DNA of 64,000 nt from Muricea muricata (GCA_963855995.1 OY979717.1:34854997-34918996), one strand, 5' to 3'. Counted from the stretch's first letter, positions 42,801 to 53,715 are shown. The notes: generated from the letters alone by a model not told the origin. Numbers and translations: made by a program.

Positions 42801-44063
42801 GTATCGTTGTTGAACAGTACAAAGCCAAAAGAAAGGTTAAGTTTAAACACGCTCGTTTGGTCTTGGAATATACGTTCAACATCACTAACAAGTTCGCCCA
42901 TATTCAACGAGTTCAGACGATAATTGTACCAATCCTGAACTCGATTGCCACGACTTTGTCTTGTCCGGATGGTGCGCCAATGATCTCGATGTAGTATAGA
43001 CGGTACATCAGCTGGTGGGTAGACGGGATCTTGAGGAAATGGATTGGACGTCGAAGCCCCTAGATAAAAAAATAACATTGTTTTTAAACATCTGCGATTC
43101 GCAAAATTGGCATAAACTGTACCCAATGTTGAAGTTCCTAGGAAGAGAAATATTTGAATAATACCAATTTTTATGCTCACCATCATTTACTCCCGCTCGT
43201 TTCGCTTGGGTCGATGTAGTTTCAGTCGCCTTGCGCTTACGACCACTCACTCGATGTCTCTACAGAGGTAAAAGTGTTACATTTGAAGTCTCGGTCATTT
43301 GTTTAATTATAGCTGACACAACTTACCTTCGCTTACTCTTGCTCGTTTTGTCCGGGTTGTTGTTGTAGGGTCTGTTCTCTTCCGCTTCCCACCACCGACT
43401 TGATGTTTATTCTCGTTGATGAGCTTGTAGTGGAAATATATTCCTAAACACCTCGCCAAAGATATTGCATGTATATTCACGTTCGGCTCCCCTTTTCTCG
43501 TGCATTTTCAAATGCCTATTGAGATTATCCTAGCAACAGGAAATAAACATCATAGCTTGTAAAGCACCAATAATTCAAACTTAAAAAAGCAAACAAAACA
43601 TACCTTCCGACCAAATTTCTTGTGACATTTATGACACTCGAAGGTTTTATCTTCATGGATTTTTTCGTGGCGTCTTAACTTATCTCCTGTCTTGAAACCC
43701 TTACCACACGTACTGCATACGTGTAGTCGTTCGGCCGTGTGAACTCTTCGAATATGACGTTTCAGATCATACGAACGCGTAAACTCTTCACCGCACTGAT
43801 TACACATGTAACCGGACTTCTTAGGTTCATCTTGCCAGTCGTCCCATTCGGCAAGAACTTGTTCTTGAATCTCAGGTGGCCAAGACTCGAACATATCGTC
43901 AACCGCCAACGCACACAATTCACGATTCAACTCCTCATTCTCCAGCTCTTCCATAAACTGATCTCTCCTAAAACATAAAACCAAATTCATAAGACTGCTT
44001 TAAACCCAAAATTTAATACAACATATCAACTTACCAGATATTTTCTTGATGTTGTTGAGCCAT
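38386..44063 (-). CDS. Protein-primed DNA polymerase B with N-terminal zinc fingers, nine exons
   Basis: Exons by splice signals (minus strand): 44063-44035, 43967-43604, 43529-43327, 43259-43181, 43059-41681, 41617-41549, 41477-41424, 41315-40235, 39803-38386; about 1,550 codons. Exon joins keep frame except around exon 3. Order: three or four C2H2 fingers, a Lys/Arg-rich nuclear-signal-like linker (GKRKR, GRKRK), 3'-5' exonuclease (ATFDFECYF; FNSGKYD; YNNLD), palm motif A (YDANALYLW), an endonuclease-like insert (VDGFCSETQTVFQF, CYWHGHDC), motif B (KLVGNSSYGK) and motif C (MDTDS). It would copy the element by protein priming. Transcription starts at the right TIR promoter. Exon 3 shows a frame break and one finger has lost a cysteine. 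Confidence 0.85.
40235..41315 (-). CDS. PolB exon 8: exonuclease II/III and palm motif A
   Basis: Starts after an acceptor CAG at 41316. It contains LGFNSGKYD (Exo II), WYNNLDVVPFLEA (Exo III, Y-x3-D) and GYDANALYLWAIMQDMP (motif A). The 3' end is best placed at a GTATAG donor (40234), with the frame continuing in exon 9. The intron between (39806-40234) is the largest in the gene and shows nothing else. Confidence 0.8.
41681..43059 (-). CDS. PolB exon 5: N-terminal domain and exonuclease I
   Basis: 460 codons ending at a GTATGT donor (41680). It contains a degenerate zinc finger (CSKCDKLWKTARALNRHEKTC) and the exonuclease I motif ATFDFECYF (D-x-E), with LDCNKQTGLPYEDKLCFFRCLALHRGC upstream. 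This last, Cys/His-rich block is common in Polinton polymerases and may be an OTU/peptidase-like fold (Asp...Cys...His), but I cannot confirm that. Confidence 0.8.
43327..43529 (-). CDS. PolB exon 3: zinc finger and basic linker, damaged
   Basis: It completes the third finger (DNLNRHLKMHEKRG), then holds a fourth finger-like unit reading YTCNIFGEVF, where the second cysteine is lost. A stop follows in that frame (AATAAACATC, near 43418). The basic linker GGGKRKRTD is in another frame. Either an extra intron or one indel explains it. No repaired reading is given here. Confidence 0.6.
43604..43967 (-). CDS. PolB exon 2: acidic segment plus C2H2 zinc fingers
   Basis: Acceptor TTTTAG at 43968-43969 and donor AAG/GTATGT at 43603. 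An acidic start (MEELENEELNRELCALAVDD) is followed by finger 1 YMCNQCGEEFTRSYDLKRHIRRVH, given here only as C-x2-C..H-x4-H, finger 2 HVCSTCGKGFKTGDKLRRHEKIH and the start of finger 3 FECHKCHKKFGRK. These are classical TFIIIA-type fingers with TGEKP-like linkers, so sequence-specific DNA binding is likely. Confidence 0.8.
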
Positions 44064-44188
44064 ATCTTCAAATTTCTCAAAAGGAACAGCTGTTGTAGCC
44101 TCTTGGACAAGAATAGATTCGTGAGTTAACCAAAGAGATCAAACCAAGTGTAATCCTAACATTGATGTATGCTCGACTCGACGGCGAA

Positions 44189-44196
44189 TTTATATA
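44189..44196 (-). promoter_or_regulatory. TATA box of the right, leftward promoter (PolB)
   Basis: TATATAAA on the minus strand, about 30 bp before the conserved leader. It is the mirror image of 30765-30772. The PolB start codon at 44063 lies about 100 bp downstream of the leader start. Confidence 0.75.
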
Positions 44197-44204
44197 GTTT
44201 TATG

Positions 44205-44405
44205 CCACCAACCATTAACCAATCAGAGCGCGACTATAGCGTACGTCACGGGGCATACGTACGCTGTTTTAACCAATCAGAGCATAGCTATGGCGTACGT
44301 CACGGGGTGTACGTCACGGGGCATACGTACGCTGTTTTAACCAACCAGAGCATAGCTATGGCGTACGTCACGGGGTGTACGTCACGCTGCTTGACCAATC
44401 AGGGC
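44205..44405 (-). promoter_or_regulatory. Right TIR promoter array: four CCAAT/TGACG units
   Basis: The same units as in the left TIR (GATTGGTTA plus TGACGTAC), four copies at 65-68-bp spacing. The copy-number difference from the left end shows that the array expands or contracts even though the TIRs are otherwise kept alike. Confidence 0.7.
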
Positions 44406-44415
44406 ACGATAATCT

Positions 44416-44532
44416 AATGAGGGTGCGCCCCCTCAATATGTGTGCGCCCCCTCCTACACCCTCGCGCCCCCTCAATATGTGTGCGCCCCCTCAATATGTG
44501 TGCGCCCCCTCCTACACCCTCGCGCCCCCTCA
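44416..44532 (-). repeat. G-rich subterminal array, right end
   Basis: Six GAGGGGGCGC cores read on the minus strand, in the same order and spacing as at 30149-30260. Confidence 0.9.
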
Positions 44533-44566
44533 AAAAAAAGGCTCGATCGGTACCTATATTACTACT

Positions 44567-44572
44567 AGCGTT
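44567..44572. repeat. Target site duplication, right (AGCGTT)
   Basis: Exact copy of 30111-30116. The host sequence then continues GAAGTAACTATG as in unit A at about 16996. Confidence 0.95.
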
Positions 44573-47500
44573 GAAGTAACTATGATTCCGTTGTCAAACT
44601 TTTGAAAATTTGCTTAGTTTATGAAATATTGAAGGACCAAAAAGAAAATATAGTAATCTGCGATCTTGTATGTTCACAAAATTTATGACATCAAAGCAGG
44701 CTGATTTGTATTCATAAAGAAGCAATGAACGTAAGTTTTATGCAGTTGTGACGAAGCATTACATCCGCATGCATGAGTGAAACAGGAATCAAATTATTTC
44801 TTGCAGGTTCCGCTAAAGATATAATTCATGTTTTCAGTATCTTGCAAGAAAAAATCGGTAAATTGTTAACAAAACTCAAAGGATCAAAACTGGTTTCGCC
44901 AGCACAAGGCGAAGGTCGTCTGCAGTCAACAAAATAAAAATGAGCTCATAATTGTACGTAATTGGTCTATTAACCTTCAATTTTTTTGAGATTTCTAACA
45001 TTCCTAACATTTTAATGATAAAAATAACACGATCTGTGACGTGTTGCCCTCACTTTTTGAATGTGTGGGCAACTATGTCGCAAATCGTGTTACTCACATC
45101 ATTCCTAACATCAGAGCTAACACTCCTATTTTGAGAAAATGAAGCAAGCCGTTTTGAATTCACAGTCATTTGAGGTTGTAAAAAACGTGGATGATAATTC
45201 TTTGTTTTAGAAGGATTGGATTGCACCATTGCAACTTTTATTAACTTTTTGGCCTCATTTTGGCTTCACTGAGCTTCATTGACTTCATTGCACCATCATA
45301 ATTGACCTTCCTTCCAACTATGATTGTGGTTATAAGAATGATCAGCATTCCGACCTTCACTCGCATTCCCACCTTCATTGACATTGAACTGAAGAAGAAT
45401 TTAAAAAGGCATGATTAACCACAATGCATACCTTACAATTTTTTGACGTTTTACAGTCGTTTCAGAATAGTTACCGTCATATTTGATGTCAAAGAAATGC
45501 CTACCTCTGGCTCACAACGTCGACCAGTGTTGGTAGATTATCTGATCTCGTGTTTGACTACAACTGTGGTTATTCGCATATCTTTCAGCTTGTCTGAGTA
45601 TACATACTCAGCATAACAATACTGATAATATACAAGGAAAGGTATCTCGACAGTGATTGGTCAATTTCAGTGTAGTTAATTCCAAACAGGAAAGCAAAAA
45701 TCTGTAACAACAGTGCAAAAATCTGTAATAACGATGCAAATATCTGTAACTACAGACGAACCAATCAAATTTGACGTTGGAAAACGGAAATGCAAATATT
45801 CTTAACAAAACAAACAAATGGCAGGTGAAATTTGAGAGGAATTGCGGTCAAATTTCGTTGGTTTTTTAGCAAAATCTATTTATATAAATAACATAAATCA
45901 CTGTATTGTTAATAATATAAATCACTACTGGGAAGTTCCGACTATTTACACGTATTTATCACGCCTGACGATTTAGTCTCGCTATGCAAATGCATGTTCA
46001 TTGACTGCGAAACTATTGAAGACAACTGCTTGACACATGTATATGCGGGAAAAAACAGCTAGCCAAACGACACACTTAATTTTTAAAATTGCTAAGAGTT
46101 CTTTGTCAATATGTGATTACATGATAATGATGCGATTCGATGTTTACTGATTCTGATTGTCGTAGTAGCTTCTTTAATAGAATATCCTTGACACCTGTGT
46201 TAAGCAAAGTCCTTGAGGGCTTTGTTTTTAACTGGATTGCATGTACAGTAATGCCTCAATTTAGGAGCGTGTCAAAAGATCATCAACAACGCATGCCCTC
46301 GTCCACCTCCTTCATTATTGGTTATCTGATCTCGAGGAACCTGCAGGAACACTTTTACTCGAACTTGACTGATAGACTTTCGAAAAGAGTTTGACCGAAT
46401 TGATCCTGACATTCTGATTGACAAATTAAGATTACTCAATGTTCCACCTGTGCTTTTGAATTGGTGAGCTAGTTTTCTTGGAAAACGTCAACAACGTATT
46501 AAATTACAGAATTGTAAATCAAACTAGATAATTATAATGCCGGTGTACCACAACGGACCAAACAAGGACTCTTATTTTTCCTGATAATGGGGAATGATTT
46601 GGTTAGCCAGCTACCCTCATATAAATACGTGGATGATAGCGCTTTGCCGGAGTTGTTAAAGTCGGTGAATCGAACTAATTAACCTTACAGCACAAAGTAG
46701 ACATGGTCAAACAATAGTCAATTGCGAACAATATGATGTTAATGTTAAAAATATGTACGCATAGAGTACATGTGCGTAGCCTATACCAGCAACAGCCATG
46801 TACAGATATCTTACGGATCGCAGCAACTATATTTATGTAATCACTCATTTAAAAAATGCATGGTCAGAGGTTTTCAAAACCAAATTCGCTATTCTCTGAG
46901 TCAGAGACACATAAAAAGTTGATGAATGAAATATCCTGGTGTTTTTAAATTGCACATAAAACACAATTTTTAGAAGGGGGACTGAACAAAAGTGGAAAAA
47001 TTAGTACACAAAACATTATTAACATGACATGTTGGGACAAAGAGCAAGGATGATTTTAGGAAGCTGAAAGGTTTGAAAATGTAATATACTCCATATATCA
47101 TAAAGTTTAAGCTAAAAAGATCGAAGCGTTTAAGGGTTATAGATATTCAAATTAATTTTTAAAAGGAATTGGCAGCCAGGGTGCAATTACTGTATCTTAA
47201 ACAGCACCATTATACATCCGGTACCACTGCACATCTTTGGCCACCAATTGGCAGATTCTCTATTACTTTGAATTAGCAGGTGGTAATAGTCAGGGATCAT
47301 TGATCACATCTTATCACTCGTAGTAATAAGTAGGAAAGTCAAAGCCAGTAAACATTGAATTTCATGATTATCATATAATCACATATTGACAAAGAACACT
47401 TAGCAATTTTTAAAATTAAGTGTGTCATTTGGCTAATTGTTGTTTCCCCGCATATACATGTGTCAAGCTGTTGTCTTCAATGAATAGTTCAGGGGAGCTC

Positions 47501-48287
47501 AGTTCAGGGAACAAGACCTTCAGTACTTGTTTGGTCCCAATAAATTAAACATTTTTATTTAATTATGTGTACACTCAGATATACAAGTTCACAGTGAAGA
47601 GGGTCTAAGGATTTCAATAATTTCATCAATGTGGTCTTTTCATTGAGTTGATTTCATATACAGAGTTCATTTGCAACAAGTGGCATACTCTACTTGTAGA
47701 GAAGGACAGATGACTTTTGTGATCAATAATTATATTTCACATAGTTACATTTTAAATGTAATTGTAGTCTATCTGACAGAAATAAAAAGCAACAATTAAA
47801 AAGGTTAAAAAAATACAATATTAAATGTTGCCATTAGTCAACAAATGAAATTTTAAGTTTGTCAAGTCAACTGTCAAAAAATCAGTAATAACCTGTGACT
47901 GCAACACTGCTGACTAACACGGCCCCAACAAGGCTCTGCATACACAAGGCTAACAAAGGCATGTATACCTGCACAATGCTAACTTTGATACTTAAATGCA
48001 AGATGCATTTCAGGAAATAACAACCCGTAAATGTACCCCGCCATTCGCGGAAGCTTGAAATGTTAGAGAGTTAATTCTTCCAACATATAAACAAATCATG
48101 TCGAAACTTTATACTTTGTTTATGACGAGTAATTCAAGTTCTGAATACCGACAAAATACGGTAAAAATGACACAAAATGAGCAGTAATACTACTATAGTA
48201 TGTAAAAACATTTTGCTTACCGTTTGCGAATTGCAGCAAATGTAAACAAAAATACAAACAAACAAACATGAGTAACATGAGACGTGA
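44573..48287 (+). other. Unit B host DNA after the Polinton, non-coding
   Basis: Collinear with unit A 16996-21063. It holds a repeated CAAAAATCTGTAACAACAG-like motif (three copies near 45700-45750), the LINE relic at 46140-46440 and the inverted arms at 46016-46155 and 47345-47480. It lacks the palindrome present in unit A. No intact gene. Confidence 0.45.
46140..46440 (+). pseudogene. LINE reverse transcriptase remnant, unit B copy
   Basis: The same relic as 18568-18980 (SLTPVLSKVLEGFVFNWI...), with a frameshift before the KEFDRIDP block. The two copies carry different small lesions on top of shared ones. Confidence 0.65.
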
Positions 48288-48295
48288 GTCACATG
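48288..48295. repeat. Target site duplication, left (GTCACATG)
   Basis: Eight bases repeated exactly at 53575-53582. Unit A has a single copy at 21064-21071 (GAGTCACATGGC). Confidence 0.9.
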
Positions 48296-48454
48296 CACTG
48301 AGCTATATTACTGGAGAACTTGCTCCTATCTTCCTTCAGTCAAGCAAGTGAAGCCAAAAAAATGGCGGATTTTGGTCCTTGCTGATGCCATCTCCATGAC
48401 AACTGGTCCACTACTCTCATGCGAATTACCACTGTCCAACCGCGATCCTAATGA

Positions 48455-50511
48455 TTTCACCATAGATATAGGAGACCTAGATTGCTGACTGTAGCAGAAT
48501 TCATAACGCACGCGCGTGGCAACTATGAGCATTCAAAATGGCGGCTCAACCGGGCAAAAATCATAGAGTGGCATAGGGAAAAACCATGTTTTTTGCATTT
48601 TACGTCGTCCTACAGCTTCCGATCCCGTCATAACACATTATTTTGGAAAGAGCTAACCGATGCGAAGGTTTTGAATGTATATTTGTACAATTTAAGTTCA
48701 TTAAAGTCGAAATAATCGATCGCGAAACGTTTTCTGAAGATCATAGCATTTGGTCGGTTGAGCTGTTCGAAATGTTCGAGACAATTTGTTGCAGAAAATA
48801 AAGGTTTGGGTTCTTTGGGTACTTTTTTTCTTAAGGATCTCGGTTGGGACATAAAACAGGGAATAATATTGTGAAGTTTTAACCTATTTTGCTGGATTTA
48901 TCTGGTCTACTAGTCTGCTGGTTTGAAAACTCTGAGCTTTGTTTACTATGACCTTGCTGCTGCAGATGTGTCACGGAATCTCAAGTCCATATGGCCTAGA
49001 CTGTGAAAAGTGATGAAAGAATCAGGTTTTTAGTGAGAGAAAATGCCAGAAAAAGTTTTCAATGCATTAATTTGAAGTAACTAACTAATTTGTGTATAGT
49101 ATAGCTATCCATTAAATTGTTAAAGTATCTTAGTTCCCTCCCCAAGACACCTGATTGATTTTTTACAGTCCAGGCCATATAGATTAGTCAGTCATTGCCA
49201 AAAAGAATAAAGCTATTCAGCTTTGGCCTCTGGGATGGATTTCCTTTGCCAAAACAAAGTTTAGTAAAACTTCTGACAAGACAATATCAATGTGTTCATG
49301 GTCTTAGCAAGGTGGAAAGGATAATCAAAAATAGATGGGATGGCATCTTTTTCAAATTGGTCTATTACTTACTCTCCTGTAATATTATGAAGTTGTTAGG
49401 TATAAAGTGTTTCTCATGCATGTCAGACTGAATATTTAGTTGACATCCAGTCTGCCCATTTCATTGCTGTTATCCAATTTGTTACATGCTGGGATTGGCT
49501 ATGAGAAGTTAAAATAGTGCAAATTTAAGGGAAAGATGTATTATTGGTTCACTAATGTGAACAAAAGTCTTTGACAGAATTGTTGCGTGATGTTCAAAAC
49601 AAGATCTTATTTTGTCTAACATTCTTTGCATAATTAAAACTGTAAATAGTTTTATGCTATTATATGTAGCCAACAAACTCAAAATACATTTTGTTGTCAT
49701 TACAGTATTTACAAAACAAGTTGTTTTTATGCTATTGAAAGCTTTATTATTTTATTGTCTTAAAGTATAATTTTTATATATATGATTTATTGTCTTAAAC
49801 TATTCTTTTTATATGAAGGATATATGGTGTACAAATGTACAATATTATATAGACTTAATACTTATGGAAGGACCTTGCAGTTATACCATGGATAGTAGGA
49901 AAAACAATAGATGTTTTATTGTTCATGGGTATATGCTGGACAATATTCAGGCATGCTTATACATGGGTAGTTAAAAAACAATAGATATTTTATTATCCAT
50001 AATATATACTGGAAAATATTCAGATATTTTTGGAATGCAATGCCAAAGCAGAAATTTCAGATGAAAATACTGTATTTTGGTCGAAAAAAACGATGAAAGA
50101 ACAAAATAAACAGTACTAGATCTTAGAATAACTAGATGTATATCTCGTTACGTTGGAAAATCTCGTGAAAGACCGAAGAAATTCACAGGAAATGAAACCA
50201 GGCCGACAGGTTCGCACGCTTTTGATCTTTACCCACCTTTGCCCAGTTGTAAAAATGTAAAATAAAAATTGCAAAATGTACTAATTATAACAAATATACA
50301 TTCAAAACCTTCGCATCGGTTAGCTCTTTCCAAAATAATGTGTTGGAACGGGATCGGAAGCTGTAGGACGACGTAAAATGCAAAAAACATGGTTTTTCCC
50401 TATACCGCTCTATGATTTTTGCCCGGTTGAGCCGCCATTTTGAATTTTAAAAAATTGCCACGCCTGCTGCGCCGAGTCAGCAATCTAGGTCTCCCATATC
50501 TATGGATTTCA
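48455..50511. repeat. Internal inverted repeat inside the 5.3-kb transposon
   Basis: The segment 48455-48689 is repeated in reverse complement at 50289-50511. It contains AAAATGGCGGCTCAACCGGG and TTTTGCATTTTACGTCGTCC. The arms are about 88-90% alike, more diverged than the outer TIRs appear, so they are older than the insertion or were gained from a related element. Confidence 0.75.
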
Positions 50512-50594
50512 CAGACGCTTTCCCCTCCCGAAACAAGTATAAATTCTACTTTAGATTTTGCTTGTTTTTCAAAAACAAATTTGCAGTTCAACAA

Positions 50595-50726
50595 ATGGGT
50601 CAATTTTGTCTGTTGTATGGATGCCGTCGAAGAAAGACAAGAGAAAATGTTTCTTCTCACTGTGTTATAAAATTTATCTCTACAAAAATGCCAAAGTATT
50701 GGATACTGGACGGAAATTTATCGTAA
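50595..50726 (+). pseudogene. THAP-like zinc-finger start, fragment
   Basis: The frame from the ATG near 50595 gives MGQFCLLYGCRRRKTRENVS and then SHCVIKFIST and KMPKYWI, a C-x4-C start like that of THAP domains in P-element transposases. The later C-x2-H pair and the AVPTIF end are not visible before the stop. A downstream exon may hold them. This is tentative. Confidence 0.35.
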
Positions 50727-52014
50727 GTATAAAGCCGCAAAACATGTAAGTTTTACCTCGAGTTTTACTATGTCTTATTTTAAAAATGTTTTTCCATAGT
50801 TTTATGCAGATACTTTAAACCAGTTTTACTATAAGTTAATAGCTGTTGAACTGGGTGAAGTGCAGTTTGTATAGGGAATTGCACGGTACTACATGAAATA
50901 TTCAAAGTCGCTATAAAAGTAACACTGCAAATCATTTTTAACTGCAATTAAAACAAATAAATGTATCCATGTTTTGAGCATTCTTTTTGCTAACTTTAAC
51001 ACATGGTCCATGGACAAAACATAATGGTCCCTGATTGTCACACTGTAAATCATGTATTTACACAACTGTAAACTGCACCCCATTTAGTAGTCTGTCTCTA
51101 GCTTGCTCTAATTGAAGATGTCATAATACAAATTCCCCTCATTCTATCTAGGTGAATGTCTGCACCAATATCATTATTGATTTCAAAGTGAATAATGGCA
51201 AGACAACCAGAAATTGACCACATATCAGAGTTAAACTGGGTTAAAATGCAGAGGCTACAATCTTACTATATATTCTCAGCTTTGTGATTAAGAGAAGTTT
51301 CATGTATACCTGCCAGCCCTATTTATAAGGGAATATCTGCCATTCTTGATGCAAGATGGCCTACACTTCCAAGTTAATGGTTAAATCCTGCTGTAGTTAG
51401 ATGTATATAAAGATCAAGCAAAATATATAAGGATGCATGCATACAATTTAGCATGCATACATACAATTTTGTACATTGTACACCAAAGTTTGCTAAAACC
51501 AATGAATTTCCTTTAGTAAAGTTGTTTGCCTACAAACTGACTGTCTGTAATTATCAGAATATGTAATATAAAATCTTTAAACCAAAAAAAGTAACTAAGG
51601 GTGTGCAAAGTTGGGGTGAGGAAAATCTAAGACCAAGTTTCCAGACCTTTCTATGAGTTATCTTGAAGGGGGGAGGGGCATAATTTTGAATTTCCTAATA
51701 TAATTTCTTTGAGGGAATATGGAGCTTTTCAGCAAATATATACCCAATGCAGTTTACTGCTAATAGTACATGAAATGTTTGCCTTTATTATTGAATATTT
51801 TTATTGCTTTTGGTAGGAAAGAATAAGATTGAGATATTGACAGGGGATGAACAAAGTGGCATGTCTCATGGTCCAGTGCAAATAATATTGACAAACCAAG
51901 ACAAATTTAGTGATGAAGCATCAAGTTTGTGGAAGGTTATTAGAGAGACATCTGACAGACAATGGAGAAATGTTATTTTTTTATTTGTTATGTATTTAAG
52001 AAATATAAAACATT

Positions 52015-52150
52015 TTCCGTGTTGATATACAGTTATATCAACACGAGTGGAAATTGGAAAAACAAGAAATTGTGTGGAAACACGACGCCCACAGGGCGGA
52101 GTGTTTTCACACAATTTCGAGTTTTTTCAATTTTCACGAGTATTTACAAA
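52015..52150. repeat. Short hairpin cluster in the transposon
   Basis: CGTGTTGATATAC pairs with GTATATCAACACG-like sequence at 52018-52045, and AAATTGTGTGGAAACAC pairs with GTGTTTTCACACAATTT (52070-52122). Two adjacent foldbacks of MITE-like look. No TSD was found. Confidence 0.45.
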
Positions 52151-53660
52151 TGCTATATTATTCACGAGGATTTACAAATGCTATATTATAAATAAATATA
52201 CATTCAAGCTTTAGTAAAAATTTGCAATAGTTAATAATTCCTTTTGAATATGAATAATGTATATTTAAAATATATAAATATGAAAGTGTAATAAAATTCA
52301 TGAACTGTAGTTTGCAACTTCTTTTTCAACCAAATTGGTAATGATCAATGGAACATGGATCTAAAAAAATACAGAGAACATACAAGAAATTTAAACTCCA
52401 AGGGAAAAGTAATTATGCATGCATGCATGTACATGAAACACACAACATTGCCATGCAGGGTTTTAGCAAGGCCAATGGGAATTGATAAAGCACAATACAT
52501 AGGGTAATTTAGTAAAGGCATTTTAGGCCTAACTATGAATCATGAAATAAGAAGAAAATGAGAATGAGATTCTGAAAGCAACCAGTAAAAAATTAAACCA
52601 GCAATTGCATACACACTCTTACATATTCACTCAATACAAAATATCTGTATGTATAAACTGTGCCAGTTTGATTGGATGCAACAAGTCAAAGTATATCTAA
52701 GAATAGTAAACACCCCAAAGATACAATTCTTCACAGTCATACTAGTAGCTGGTCCAAATAATTTAAAACACATACAAATTTATACAGTAAAAAAAGTGAA
52801 AGTTCATACTGATGCACAAAATACACTGCTTGTTTGCTTTAATTAATTGAGCAACTCCTCATATTAAAAGCCTTACACATATTTCGTGAGACTCGGGTCC
52901 CGCATTTCAATAGCCACGAATGATAATTGCACATAAAAAATGATGACTTGAAAGATATTAGATGAGAAAAAGCATGCAGACATTGGTATAATTAATATAC
53001 ACTATACAGAAAGCCGGCAAAACCCTGTGTTTCAGTATAGTGTCTGTACAAAATTGGCATTTAGAAAACTTGTGACTGGTTTTTGAATAAGACCTAGGTG
53101 TCTATACCATAATACCAATGTCATAATAGTCTCAGATGTAAAAGAAAATATTAAAAACATGACAAAACACCACGCACCTTCAATATGGCATGAAAACTTG
53201 AAGATGCCAGAAAACAATCTTGCTCGTAAATTTTACTCGCAAACTTCTTGCCGTGTAAATGATTTATTGATCTATAACTTGGGTTTTTTACAGAAATGGT
53301 TTATCACTGATAAATTTTTGAAAAGAACAACGCTAAAGTGCTAAACCAGCTTCGCTGAAACAAAAACTTGAAAAAAGCTGATATTTTTATAGACAAAACC
53401 AGGGGGGTTGAAAATAGTAGCGGGCTCAAGAAACGAGCCTAGTCAGTGGTAATTCGCATGAGAATAGTGGACCAGTTGTCATGGAGATGACATCAGCAAG
53501 GACCAAAATCCGCCATTTTCTTGGCTTCACTTTTTATCCACGAGCAGGTTCTCCAGTAATATTATAGCTCAGTGGTCACATGGCATTGAATGTGTTGACA
53601 ACACACCTTACAGGTTAGGCTATTTCAGATCCGTCAGAGCACCTAGTCACCTAAAATCGG

Positions 53661-53687
53661 GTTAGGGTTAGGGTTAGGGTTAGGGTT
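53661..53687 (+). repeat. Interstitial telomeric repeat (TTAGGG)4
   Basis: Four and a half TTAGGG units, the metazoan telomere repeat, inside the 401-bp element near its left TIR. This is far too short for a telomere. Confidence 0.9.
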
Positions 53688-53715
53688 TAAATACAATTTT
53701 TGATGCTTTAATTGC

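Larger units (their letters stand above)
30117..44566. mobile_element. Maverick/Polinton element, complete, 14,450 bp
   Basis: It begins AGTAGTAATATAGG and ends with the exact inverse, between perfect AGCGTT duplications. It encodes the full Polinton core: integrase, protein-primed PolB, packaging ATPase, adenain-like protease, major capsid and candidate minor capsid, plus lineage-specific genes. Two gene blocks run inward from the TIRs and converge at about 35.95-36.0 kb. Such elements are held to replicate by self-encoded protein-primed synthesis and may form virions. Visible damage is limited to a frameshift between the integrase core and chromodomain and a frame break in PolB exon 3. Insertion postdates unit duplication. 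Confidence 0.97.
44122..44566 (-). repeat. Polinton right terminal inverted repeat (about 0.45 kb)
   Basis: The inverse of the left TIR, with four instead of eight promoter-array units (44205-44405). Tip, G-rich array, TATA box and leader (ATGTTAGGATTACACTTGG on the minus strand) are all conserved. The leader here has an in-frame stop after seven codons, so the ATG shared with the left end is probably not a start codon. Confidence 0.9.
48296..53574. mobile_element. 5.3-kb TIR DNA transposon, 8-bp TSD, possibly P-element-like
   Basis: It begins CACTGAGCTATATTACTGG and ends with the inverse, with TIRs of about 139 bp (48296-48434) and 131 bp (53444-53574). The 8-bp TSD fits P or hAT superfamilies. 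A THAP-zinc-finger-like start (GQFCLLYGCRRRK, 50595 on) favours P, but no transposase catalytic core could be read. Blocks with coding appearance and splice-like edges (49195-49350, 51815-51970) are not recognised. Its insertion in unit B is proved by the intact site in unit A. An internal inverted repeat suggests a rearranged or nested copy. Confidence 0.75.

Noticed and set aside
48628..48852. Small frames on both strands in the left part of the 5.3-kb transposon as transposase
   Set aside because: They lie in the internal inverted repeat and show no transposase motif.
53661..53687. Possible chromosome end or telomere
   Set aside because: Only four TTAGGG units inside a dated transposon insertion, with host sequence continuing on both sides.
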